Origin: Planctomycetota bacterium | Lineage (GTDB): Bacteria > Planctomycetota > UBA8742 > UBA2392 | Direction: 5' to 3' | DNA length: 64,000 bases | NCBI GenBank assembly: GCA_020638675.1 | Contig: JACKID010000002.1 | Location: 248,001 to 312,000 of the forward strand | Shown: piece by piece, positions 1-10,143 of the stretch | Layout of the letters: each line of letters starts with the position of its first letter | How positions within the stretch are numbered: the first letter of the stretch is position 1 | Notes under the pieces: model-generated | Seen by the model: only the letters and a program-made list of their open reading frames with translations | Told to the model about the DNA's origin: nothing | Database searches by the model: none | Translations under genes and position numbers: made by a program

Positions 1-1
1 G

Positions 2-2224
<2,223 letters not shown>

Positions 2225-2274
2225 CCCGGCCAGCAATGGCCCGGGATCACGACCGGCGACGAGCGGGAATCACA

Positions 2275-2294
2275 CCCGGGCTTTGCAGCCCGGG
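2275..2294. terminator. Palindromic hairpin between convergent acnA and mtfA
   Basis: An 8-bp perfect stem (CCCGGGCT / AGCCCGGG) closes a TTGC loop and directly abuts the mtfA stop codon. There is no T-run, so it may be a bidirectional terminator of low efficiency or a dispersed palindromic element. A related, less perfect palindrome (GCCCGGCCA, GCAA, TGGCCCGGG) lies at about 2224-2245, just after the acnA stop. Confidence 0.5.
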
Positions 2295-3077
2295 CTATCC
2301 CGCCGCCGTGCGTTGCCACTTTGCCGGGTCTTGCTTGAAGTAGCGGCTTAGGGCGGCGTAGAGGTCGGGGTGGTGCTCCTTGAGCTGGTGGGCTTTCTCG
2401 AAGAAGGTCTCGACACAGACGGCGAAAAACTCGGCCGGGTTGGTGGCGCCGTACTCGTCGATAAGCGTCTCGATGTTGCTGTCAACGTCGTCGCACAGGC
2501 GCTTGTACTCGAGCCTGAACACGTCTGCCCATTGCTCGGCCTGCTCGCGTGATTCCATTTCGGGAGCGCCGTCGACGTCGCCGGCCTCGGAATCAAGCTG
2601 GTGGGCGAACTCGTGGATGATCACGTTCAGCCCGTCGCGCGGGTCGAGCGCGCCGCGCTTGGCCGTGTCCCAGGCGATGATCACATTGCCGCGGTCCCAG
2701 CTTTCGCCGGCGTTTTCCATCACCTCGGTCATCTCGAAGCCGTGCTCGTCCACTTCCTTGTGCTCGACGAAAAAGACGCTGGGGTAGACCAGGATGGTCA
2801 GCAGTTCGCGAAAGTAGTTCGTCTCGCGGTGCATCAGCAGCAGGCAGGCGTTGCCCGCGATGGTGACGCGGATTTCGTCGTCGATTTCGACGCCGCGGCA
2901 GCCTTCAAAATACTTCTCGGCGAGGAAGACCTGGATGTGCCCGTGCAGCTCGAGCTGGTCTTCGGGCGACAGGCGCGGGTAGAGCCCCATGTTCTTGCGC
3001 AGGATGTCCACCCACGCAGACGGGAACGCCCGTTGCCGAATCTTGTTGCGCCGCCAGCGTGTGATGAATCCGAACAT
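2295..3077 (-). CDS. mtfA: MtfA family zinc-dependent peptidase (M90)
   Basis: Predicted 260-residue cytosolic zinc metallopeptidase; E. coli MtfA (about 265 aa) is a peptidase that binds the Mlc repressor and affects glucose PTS control. The zinc-binding HExxH is seen in VIIHEFAHQLDSEAGDVDG, with the following D/E-rich stretch typical of the family. The start is set at MFGFITRWRRNK, as in family members. An upstream in-frame extension of 36 residues exists, but it runs through an inverted repeat and is unlikely to be coding. It is transcribed after the aas-like gene, with a 104-nt gap filled by that inverted repeat. Mlc itself is not visible, so the regulatory role here is unproven. Confidence 0.88.
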   Translation of the reverse strand: MFGFITRWRRNKIRQRAFPSAWVDILRKNMGLYPRLSPEDQLELHGHIQVFLAEKYFEGCRGVEIDDEIRVTIAGNACLLLMHRETNYFRELLTILVYPSVFFVEHKEVDEHGFEMTEVMENAGESWDRGNVIIAWDTAKRGALDPRDGLNVIIHEFAHQLDSEAGDVDGAPEMESREQAEQWADVFRLEYKRLCDDVDSNIETLIDEYGATNPAEFFAVCVETFFEKAHQLKEHHPDLYAALSRYFKQDPAKWQRTAAG

Positions 3078-3088
3078 GCAGGACCATT

Positions 3089-3169
3089 GCCCACCAAGAC
3101 ACACGAAGTCGCACGAAGAGTGTAGCCTTGTTCCGCGCCCTTTGTGCCTCTTCGTGTGGCTTCGTGGGC
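3089..3169. repeat. Long imperfect inverted repeat between aas-like gene and mtfA
   Basis: Two arms of about 32 nt (3089-3120 and 3138-3169) are inverted copies of each other with about 26 of 32 positions matching, separated by 17 nt. Each arm has internal tandem CACGAAG words. It fills almost all of the 104-nt intergenic gap. It could fold as a large hairpin in the aas-mtfA transcript or be a dispersed repeat element. Confidence 0.7.
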
Positions 3170-3181
3170 CAAAGAAGGGAA

Positions 3182-5305
3182 TCAACCGCCGTTCAATCGT
3201 TCTTCCGCGATGCGTTTCATGGTTCTCAAATCCATCTTGCCGGTGCCGAGTACCGGCAGAGCTTCCACGGCCACAAAGTCGCGCGGCTTGGGGATGAAGA
3301 TATTTGGCAGGCCCTGGCCCTTGAGCTCGTTGAGCACGAACTCGATCTCGTGCGTGCAGTTCGCGTGCAGCACGGCCAGTCGCTCGCCCTTCTTCTCGTC
3401 GCGAATGCTGGTGACGGCAAAGATCTGGTCCGTCGAGCTGATCGCCGCGTGCAGTGCTTCCTCAACCTTCCCGTGCGGGACCATCTCGCCGCCGATCTTG
3501 CTGAAGCGGCTGAGCCGGTCCGTAATGATCAGAAAGCCGTCGTCATCCTGCTTCACGATGTCGCCGGTCGTGTACCAGCCGTCATCCATCACGGCCGCGG
3601 TCTTTTCCGGCGCGTCGAGGTAGCCGCGCATCACGTTCGGGCCTTTCACGAGTATCAGCCCGGGCTCGCCGCGCTTGACCGGCTCGCGCGTGTCGGGGTC
3701 GACGATGCGGATCTGTATGCCGGGCAGCGGGCGCCCGACGCCGCCGTTCAGGCTGCCGCGCTGGTCGCGGTAATCAGGCAGGTTGACGCCCACGACCGGC
3801 GAGCACTCGGTGCAGCCGTAGCCCTCCCAGATCGGCACGCCGTATTTCTCCAGCCAGCGCGCGGCAAACGGCTGCGGCAGCTTCTCGGCGCCGGCGACGA
3901 TGATGCGCAGGCTGGCGAACTGCTCCGGCGTGCACTTCTTGCAGTAGATCTGGAAGAAGGTCGGCGTGGCGACCAGGATCGTCGCCTTGTACTTCTGCGC
4001 CATCGCGCCGACTGCGTCCGCATCCAGCGGATTGGGCAGGAAATACATCGCCGCGCCCCAGTGCAGCCCGGCCCACAGCAGGAAATTTCCAAACGTATGG
4101 AAGAACGGCAGCATGTGGATCAGCCCGTCGTGCTCATCGAGATCCAGCACGCGCGCCGCCTGCTCAATGTTGCTGACGATGTTGAAATGCGTGACCGGGA
4201 TGCCTTTCGGCTCGGCCGTGCTGCCGCTGCTGAAGATGACGGCGTGGTCGTCGTCCATCGAGGCTTCGCGCAGCGCACCGGCGAATGACAGCAGTGACCT
4301 GTACGGCAAATACTTTGCGGCAAGCAGCGCCTTGAGCTTCGCGAAGCCGCCGATGCCGCGGGCCACGTCCTCAAGGTAGATCACCTCGACGTTCGCCGGC
4401 GGCTGGATGTTGCCCTTGCGCAGGAACTGCTTGCTCGCGAGCACGGTCTTGAGTCCGGCCTGCTTTACCGCGCACTCCATGCCCTCGGCGCCGGTGGTGT
4501 AGTTGAGGTTGACGACCGTGCGCCCCTGCAGGATCGCGGCCATGTTGGCCAGCGCGCCGCCGACGCTGGGGGGCAGCAGGATGCCTACGCGCTTCTGCTC
4601 GCCCCAGCGTTTTCGCATTGCGCGCGCGATTGCGACGGCGCCGGTCAGCGCCTTGATGCGCGAGACGTCGCCGCGCACGGGGTCGGCCAGTGCCAGCTTG
4701 TCCGGGTCCTCGCGCAGGCGCTGGACCATGCTGAACGACAGCGGCTGCAGGTCACGCTTGCGCGCCATCCAGACTTCGGACTCGAGCGCGAGCAGCGCTG
4801 CGTGGTAGCCAGCGGCGTCGGTCGGATGCCCGATGCTCAGGCTCACGGGCAGGTCGCCGCGGCGCGGCAGCAGGTAGTCCTCGACGCCTTCCTTGTATCT
4901 GTTGGACCAGGGGCCATCGAAATAGATCGGCACGATCGGCGCGCCGATCTGCAGCGCGGCAATCAGCTGCGGGATGTCGCCGCCCTTGGTCAGGTGCGCG
5001 TCGATCAGCACGCACACCTTGTTGCCGCCCGCGAGCGCCTCTTTCAACTGCGACTGAACGCCCGGGTCGGTGACGTCGCCGTGCAGCATGTTGGGCCCGA
5101 CGTTCGGGTTCGCGGGGATGTGCTTCAGGTAAGCGCCGGCGCCGATCGTCTTCGGGCGCCCCGGCACGAACTTGGCCACCAGCTCGGCGTCCATCGGCGT
5201 GAAGTGCTCGCCCACCAGCACGCACGGGCCGGGCGGCAGGCGCTCGGCCCAGTTCACCCTGCTTGCGATTCTGTGTCCCGCATGCGACACGCCGGCCTCG
5301 TACAT
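3182..5305 (-). CDS. aas: Aas-type bifunctional lysophospholipid acyltransferase / acyl-ACP (acyl-CoA) synthetase
   Basis: 707-residue two-domain enzyme; E. coli Aas (719 aa) re-acylates 2-acyl-glycerophosphoethanolamine at the inner membrane using acyl-ACP it makes itself. The N-terminal about 200 residues are PlsC-like, with an HX4D motif in the variant form EHFTPMD near residue 35. The rest is an ANL-superfamily adenylating domain: the phosphate-binding loop SSGSTAEPKGIPVTH, the A5-type GYGCTECSPV, the hinge region YTTGDIVKQDDDG, and the catalytic-lysine segment LGTGKMDL near the C-terminus. No MFS domain is fused. ATG start at 5305. It is divergent from the SLC12-like gene and precedes mtfA. 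A generic long-chain acyl-CoA ligase fused to PlsC is the alternative. Confidence 0.85.
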   Translation of the reverse strand: MYEAGVSHAGHRIASRVNWAERLPPGPCVLVGEHFTPMDAELVAKFVPGRPKTIGAGAYLKHIPANPNVGPNMLHGDVTDPGVQSQLKEALAGGNKVCVLIDAHLTKGGDIPQLIAALQIGAPIVPIYFDGPWSNRYKEGVEDYLLPRRGDLPVSLSIGHPTDAAGYHAALLALESEVWMARKRDLQPLSFSMVQRLREDPDKLALADPVRGDVSRIKALTGAVAIARAMRKRWGEQKRVGILLPPSVGGALANMAAILQGRTVVNLNYTTGAEGMECAVKQAGLKTVLASKQFLRKGNIQPPANVEVIYLEDVARGIGGFAKLKALLAAKYLPYRSLLSFAGALREASMDDDHAVIFSSGSTAEPKGIPVTHFNIVSNIEQAARVLDLDEHDGLIHMLPFFHTFGNFLLWAGLHWGAAMYFLPNPLDADAVGAMAQKYKATILVATPTFFQIYCKKCTPEQFASLRIIVAGAEKLPQPFAARWLEKYGVPIWEGYGCTECSPVVGVNLPDYRDQRGSLNGGVGRPLPGIQIRIVDPDTREPVKRGEPGLILVKGPNVMRGYLDAPEKTAAVMDDGWYTTGDIVKQDDDGFLIITDRLSRFSKIGGEMVPHGKVEEALHAAISSTDQIFAVTSIRDEKKGERLAVLHANCTHEIEFVLNELKGQGLPNIFIPKPRDFVAVEALPVLGTGKMDLRTMKRIAEERLNGG

Positions 5306-5440
5306 AATGTCGTTATATTATTTCCCGCAGCGCGGGAAAAAGCAAGCCAGATCACGCATCACCTGAATGGGGACGGTGAGTTTACCGTTGCAACAGGGGC
5401 TGTGACCAGCATAGTCGCCCCCGTCACCACGGCGGTCTCT

Positions 5441-7711
5441 ATGGCGGACAGCGCGTCCTCCCAATCAGCGAAGGCACGGTTCGGCACCTTCGGCGGCGTA
5501 TTCGTCCCGAACGTGCTGACCATCCTCGGGCTGATTTACTTCCTGCGTACCGGCTGGGTTGTCGGCCAGGTGGGCATGGTCGGCGCGCTGATCATCGTCG
5601 CCATTGCCAACGCCATCTCGCTGATGACAGGGCTGTCGCTCTCGGCCGTCGCCACCAGCATGACCGTGCGCACCGGCGGCGCGTACTACATCCTGACCCG
5701 CACCCTGGGCCTTGAGTTCGGCGGCTCGATCGGCATTCCGCTGTTTCTTTCCCAGGCCGTGTCGGTCGCGTTCTACGTGATCGGCTTCACCGAGGCCCTT
5801 GAATGGGTAGTACCGGACGCCTACCCCTACGCGCGCTGGATCAGTACCGGCATCGTGCTCGCGTTCGGGCTGTTGGCCTGGGTCGGCGCGGACTTCGCCA
5901 TCAAGGTCCAGTACTTTGTCCTGGCGATCCTGCTCGCCGGCATCGCCAGCTTCTACCTCGGCGGCTGGACCGGGCCGCTTGAGCCCGTGCTCGGCGCCGT
6001 CGACCCTAACCTGCACCTGACCATAGAGAACGCCATCCAGCGCGAGCTGGCCCAGCCGCAGGGCTTCTGGGTGGTCTTCGCCGTCTACTTCCCGGCCGTC
6101 ACCGGCATCATGGTCGGCGCCAGCATGTCGGGTGACCTCAAGAACCCGGGCAAGGCGATCCCGCGCGGCACGCTGCTCAGCATCGGCTTCACGGCTGTCA
6201 TCTATCTCACCAGCACGGTCTGGATCAGCCTGACCAGCAACCGCCACGATCTGCTCACCAACAACCTGGTCATGCAGGAAATCGCGATCTGGCCGCACCT
6301 GAAGCTGGTGCTGGTCGGCGTGTGGGCAGCAACGCTCAGCTCGGCACTTGGCAGCGTACTCGCGGCGCCGCGAACCCTGCAGGCGTTGGCCATTGACCGG
6401 GTGGTCCCCCACTTTCTCGCAAGCCAGCTCAAGCACAAAACCGAGCCGCGCGCGGCCGTGCTGGTTACCACCGCGATCGCCGTCGGCATCGTCTGGGCGG
6501 GCAGCCTGAACTTCGTGGCGACCATCATTACGATGTTCTTCCTCAGCACGTACGGCACCATGAATCTCGCGGCGGGCATCGAGAAGCTGATCGGCAACCC
6601 CAGCTACCGTCCGACGTTCCAGTTGCACTGGTCGGTCTCCATCTTCGGCGCGCTTGCCTGCTTCGCCGTGATGTTCCTGATCAACGTGCCGGCGACACTG
6701 GTGGTGATCGCGGTGATCGCGCTGGTGTTCCTGATGCTGGAGCGGCGCTCGCTGAAGACCGAGTTCGGCGACCTGCGCAGCGGCATCTGGGCCAGCGTTG
6801 CGCGCCACAGTCTGCTCAAGCTCGAGGCTGCACCCAAGCGCACCAAGAACTGGCGCCCGAACGTGATCGCCTTCACCGGCCAGCCGCGCAACCGCAAGCA
6901 CCTGGTACAGATCGGCCGCTGGTTGCTGCGCGGGCAGGGCATTCTGTCGTTCGTCGAGATCGTGGTTGGCGACGTCGGCAAGCTCGCGCTGACCGGCGTG
7001 CGACACGAGCGACGAGACGCCATCGCCAAGTTCCTGCGCGAGCAGGACGTGGACGGCTTTGCCGAGTGCCAGCTCGCGGCGGATTTCTTCGAGGGCGCGA
7101 TCACGGTCGCCCAGAGCCATGGACTGGCCGGGCTCGAGCCGAACACCATCCTGATGGGCCTGAGTGAAACGCCCGAGGGGCTGGCAAAGCAGGCGGCACT
7201 GATCCCGGTGTTCAGCTCACTGCGCAAATCCGTGCTGCTGCTCAGTTTCGACCCCAGCCGCCGCTACGGCGAGCAAGGGCGCATCGACGTCTGGTGGGGC
7301 GGCAAGTCCCGAAACGGCGAGCTCATGCTGCTGCTGGCGCACATCATCCGCAGCCATCGCGAATGGTCCGGCGCGAAGATCCGCCTGTTGCAGGTGACGG
7401 ACAGCGAGGCCGACGCCGAGACCGCCCGCGAACGCCTGGCCAAGCTTCTGGCCGACGTACGCGTAAAGGCGAGCCCCAAACCGGTCGTGCGCAGGGAAGG
7501 CGAGAGCATCGCGCAGGCGATCGCGCGCACCAGCGGCGACGCCGACCTGACCATCATCGGGATGCAGATGCCGACGGACACCAACGCGCAGGAAGTCGCC
7601 GACCGCGTGCATGAGCTGATCGACCCGCTCGGGAGCGTCCTGATGGTGCGCAGCGCCGAGGAGCAGGACGTGCTCAGTGGCGACACGGTGATGATCGAAG
7701 CCCTGCCTTAA
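5441..7711 (+). CDS. SLC12-like (cation-chloride cotransporter type) APC-superfamily permease
   Basis: Multi-spanning inner-membrane transporter. The first membrane segment GGVFVPNVLTILGLIYFLRT, the unwound-helix region GGAYYILTRTLG, and YFPAVTGIMVGASMSGDLKN are typical of the SLC12 family (Na-K-Cl/K-Cl cotransporters) rather than amino-acid permeases. About 12 membrane segments occupy the first 440 residues. A soluble C-terminal region of about 300 residues follows, as in SLC12 proteins, containing a predicted USP-like fold (LTIIGMQMP, then the C-terminal MVRSAEE). The open frame extends far upstream antisense to aas, so the start is uncertain: ATG 5441 (756 aa) is preferred and GTG 5402 is the alternative. 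Neither has a clear Shine-Dalgarno sequence. The transported ion cannot be deduced. Confidence 0.87.
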   Translation: MADSASSQSAKARFGTFGGVFVPNVLTILGLIYFLRTGWVVGQVGMVGALIIVAIANAISLMTGLSLSAVATSMTVRTGGAYYILTRTLGLEFGGSIGIPLFLSQAVSVAFYVIGFTEALEWVVPDAYPYARWISTGIVLAFGLLAWVGADFAIKVQYFVLAILLAGIASFYLGGWTGPLEPVLGAVDPNLHLTIENAIQRELAQPQGFWVVFAVYFPAVTGIMVGASMSGDLKNPGKAIPRGTLLSIGFTAVIYLTSTVWISLTSNRHDLLTNNLVMQEIAIWPHLKLVLVGVWAATLSSALGSVLAAPRTLQALAIDRVVPHFLASQLKHKTEPRAAVLVTTAIAVGIVWAGSLNFVATIITMFFLSTYGTMNLAAGIEKLIGNPSYRPTFQLHWSVSIFGALACFAVMFLINVPATLVVIAVIALVFLMLERRSLKTEFGDLRSGIWASVARHSLLKLEAAPKRTKNWRPNVIAFTGQPRNRKHLVQIGRWLLRGQGILSFVEIVVGDVGKLALTGVRHERRDAIAKFLREQDVDGFAECQLAADFFEGAITVAQSHGLAGLEPNTILMGLSETPEGLAKQAALIPVFSSLRKSVLLLSFDPSRRYGEQGRIDVWWGGKSRNGELMLLLAHIIRSHREWSGAKIRLLQVTDSEADAETARERLAKLLADVRVKASPKPVVRREGESIAQAIARTSGDADLTIIGMQMPTDTNAQEVADRVHELIDPLGSVLMVRSAEEQDVLSGDTVMIEALP

Positions 7712-8022
7712 CCCACCTATCGCATTCGGCCGAGCGTTTTCGTGAGTTCGCTTTCGGCGACATCGCAATTCCGCGAGTCGAGTTTTGGCCCGAATTCGAG
7801 CGCGAGCCCGCGCCGGGATACATTTGTGGCGGGCCGGCATCCCTGCCTTCCACCGCACCGGCAGGTGGGCGAGGTTGGCCCGGCAAATTCGAGGGGCTCG
7901 CCGAATTCCGCAGACGGCGAGCCTGAGTCCAGACCCCACGCTGGGCACCAATGAGAACCCGAGGCCAGGCCTCGGGTTTCTCATTTCTGGCCAAGCCCGC
8001 CCCCACCGGATAACGTCGCGCC
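7712..8022. other. 311-nt intergenic stretch with two hairpins, no gene
   Basis: No convincing ORF is present here; the candidates lack ribosome sites and recognisable composition. It holds a 9-bp hairpin (GGCTCGCCG at 7895 with CGGCGAGCC at 7915) and the stronger terminator-like palindrome at 7951-7984. It presumably contains the end of the transporter transcript and the promoter of the DUF389 gene. Confidence 0.6.
7951..7984 (+). terminator. Likely intrinsic terminator of the SLC12-like gene
   Basis: Arms of 16-17 nt (ATGAGAACCCGAGGCC at 7951; GGCCTCGGG then TTTCTCAT at 7968) form a near-perfect hairpin with one bulged T and a single unpaired A at the turn. The descending arm is T-rich, which fits a terminator, although no long T-run follows. 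Confidence 0.6.
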
Positions 8023-9015
8023 ATGGCCCTTCGCATGATCGAATTGATCCTGCCGCGCGACTACGCGGAGAAGTTGAAGGAGTCCTTCGACGCCAGCGAC
8101 TTCGAAGTACACGGCATCTGGACCGAGGAACTCGACGAGGGCAAGAAGCTCGTACGCGTGCTCGCGTCAGCGGGCGGCACCGAGGCCGTGCTGGACGAGT
8201 TTGAGAAGCGCTTCAACTGGCTGAAGGATTACCGTGTCGTTCTGATACCCGCCGAAGCGACCCTGCCCCGGCCGGAAGAGCCCCGGAAGACCGACAAGCC
8301 CAAGAGAGACGTCGGTCGAATCAACCGTGAAGAGCTGTACGCGGACGTGCTTGAAACGGCCAGGCTGAGCCGCGTTTTCATGGTCATGGTCGCCCTGAGT
8401 ACCGTCGTCGCGGGCGTGGGGCTGGTGCGCGACAGCAGCGTAATCGTGCTGAGCGCCATGGTCATTGCGCCGCTGTTAGGCCCGAACGTGGCCCTCGCTC
8501 TGGCAACAACTCTCGGAGATCGCAAATTGGCCCGCACGGCACTGCGCAGCTCGACGGCCGGTTTTGGGCTGGCGATCGGGCTGGCGGTGATCTACGGACT
8601 GATCTTTCGGGTGCACGCGGGCACAGACGAAATCGCCTCGCGCACGCACGTGGGCTTTGGCGATATTGCGCTGGCGCTGGCGGCCGGGACCGCCGGCGCG
8701 CTCAGCCTGACCGCCGGGGCCAGCGGAACGCTTATCGGCGTGATGGTTGCAGTCGCGCTGCTGCCGCCCACGATCGTGACCGGCATGCTGATCGGCAGCG
8801 GACACTTCGCGGCAGCAACGGGCGCGGCGGAGCTGGTGGCGATCAACCTCGTCTGCCTGATTCTCGCGGCGATCGTCACATTCCTGGTGCAAGGCATTCG
8901 CCCCACAAGTTGGTGGGAAGCCGAGGCCGCAAAGAAAGCCACGCGCCGCGCGCTGATTGCCGGCGGAGTACTGCTGGCGCTGCTTGCAGGACTCATACTT
9001 CTTCAAGTTGGCTAG
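8023..9015 (+). CDS. DUF389 / TIGR00341 family membrane protein
   Basis: 330-residue integral membrane protein of the DUF389 family, whose biochemical function is unknown. The soluble N-terminal about 95 residues (MIELILPRDYAEKLKE and onward) match the small alpha/beta domain typical of TIGR00341 members. From about residue 115 there are six to seven hydrophobic segments, including the glycine-rich VIVLSAMVIAPLLGPNVA and GASGTLIGVMVAVALLPP stretches that identify the family. ATG start at 8023. Its 3' end overlaps the convergent HpnA-like gene by 23 nt. Confidence 0.88.
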   Translation: MALRMIELILPRDYAEKLKESFDASDFEVHGIWTEELDEGKKLVRVLASAGGTEAVLDEFEKRFNWLKDYRVVLIPAEATLPRPEEPRKTDKPKRDVGRINREELYADVLETARLSRVFMVMVALSTVVAGVGLVRDSSVIVLSAMVIAPLLGPNVALALATTLGDRKLARTALRSSTAGFGLAIGLAVIYGLIFRVHAGTDEIASRTHVGFGDIALALAAGTAGALSLTAGASGTLIGVMVAVALLPPTIVTGMLIGSGHFAAATGAAELVAINLVCLILAAIVTFLVQGIRPTSWWEAEAAKKATRRALIAGGVLLALLAGLILLQVG

Positions 9016-10054
9016 AAGCCCCAGCCGATCCGTTCGGATTCTTCGGCGGAGCGTCTACATAGCCGTGCTCCACGAACCAGGCCGCCGCGCGGTGCAGCGT
9101 CTCCGTAATCGGGCGGGTTGGCAGCCCCAGCTCAGAGACGGCCTTGCTGTTGTCGTACCACATCGGCTGCAGGGCCATGCGCACGCCCGCGAGCGGCACG
9201 ACCGGCGGCTTGCCCGTGACCTTCGATTTCAGCTCGCTGAAAAACCCCGTGGCCAGCGCGACCGCCTTGGGCACCTTGAATCCGGGCGCGGGCAGCCCGG
9301 TAATCTCGGACAGCAACTGGAAGATCTTCAGGATCGGCAGGTTCTCGTGCGCGAGAATGTAGCGCTCACCGGGTTTGCCCTTCTGCGCCGCGAGGATGTG
9401 CCCGCGCGCGCAGTCGTCGACGTCGATGACATTCAACCCGGTCTCCATGTAGCCGGGCATCTTGCCGCGCATGAAGTCCAGCACGACGCGCCCTGTGCTG
9501 GTGGGCTTCACGTCCCACGGGCCCATCGGCGCGCTCGGGTTAACGATGACGACCGGGGCGCCTTCATCCGCGAGTTTCTTGGCGCGCAGCTCGCCCAGGA
9601 GTTTGCTACGAGCGTAGTGCACGCTCAGCTCGTGTTCGTGGACCAGGTCATTCTCGTTGGCGTGGCGGTCCTCACCCTTGGACGGGCGCCCGACCGCCAC
9701 CACCGAGCTGCAGTGGACAATGGCTGTGCAGCCTGCCTCCGCGGCCGTGCGCAGGACGACCCCGGCACCGCGATCATTGGCCTCATAGATCGCCTTGATC
9801 TCCTCGCGTCCGCGCAGGGAGATGTTGTTCATGCCCGCGACGTGAAAGCAGGCGTCCGCGCCGACCAAGCCTTTGCTGAGCGCGGCGATATCCTGCAGTC
9901 CGCCTTCGATCACCTCGACGTCAAGTGCGTCGATCGTGCGGCGGTCCGAGCCTCGGCGCATTAGCACACGAACCTGCACACCGTCGCGCAGCAGTTCGCG
10001 CACGACGGCCGAGCCGATGAACCCGCTGGCGCCTGTGACGAAAGCCGTCTTCAT
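8993..10054 (-). CDS. hpnA: NAD-dependent epimerase/dehydratase, HpnA-like (hopanoid-associated sugar epimerase family)
   Basis: 353-residue extended short-chain dehydrogenase. The N-terminal Rossmann motif is TGASGFIGS (residues 5-13). It is followed by the HpnA-like run VRVLMRRGSDRRTIDALDVE, a catalytic Ser in HCSSVVAVG and the YxxxK pair in YARSKLLGE. HpnA family members act in hopanoid side-chain processing; related dihydroflavonol reductases and 3-beta-hydroxysteroid dehydrogenases are alternatives. ATG start at 10054; longer in-frame extensions run into the divergent hpnN-like gene and lack support. The adjacent divergent gene is HpnN-like, which supports a hopanoid role. The squalene-hopene cyclase is not in the window. 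Confidence 0.75.
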   Translation of the reverse strand: MKTAFVTGASGFIGSAVVRELLRDGVQVRVLMRRGSDRRTIDALDVEVIEGGLQDIAALSKGLVGADACFHVAGMNNISLRGREEIKAIYEANDRGAGVVLRTAAEAGCTAIVHCSSVVAVGRPSKGEDRHANENDLVHEHELSVHYARSKLLGELRAKKLADEGAPVVIVNPSAPMGPWDVKPTSTGRVVLDFMRGKMPGYMETGLNVIDVDDCARGHILAAQKGKPGERYILAHENLPILKIFQLLSEITGLPAPGFKVPKAVALATGFFSELKSKVTGKPPVVPLAGVRMALQPMWYDNSKAVSELGLPTRPITETLHRAAAWFVEHGYVDAPPKNPNGSAGASSQLEEV

Positions 10055-10143
10055 GCGGGCGCAGTGTAGAGGAAACGCCCGGAGCCGGTAGTTCCTGCCG
10101 CCTGATGACTGCCGCCTGACGACTCCATTGCTAGATTGCCCCC

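Noticed and set aside
4802..5440. Long open frame upstream of the SLC12-like gene
   Set aside because: It runs antisense through the aas-like gene with Arg/His/Gln-rich shadow composition; conserved transporter sequence begins only after about 5480.
5465..7120. 551-codon open frame antisense to the SLC12-like gene
   Set aside because: Asp/Gln/His/Arg-rich shadow frame without a domain.
7742..7954. Small ORF in the gap before the DUF389 gene
   Set aside because: No ribosome site, shadow-like composition and overlap with hairpins.
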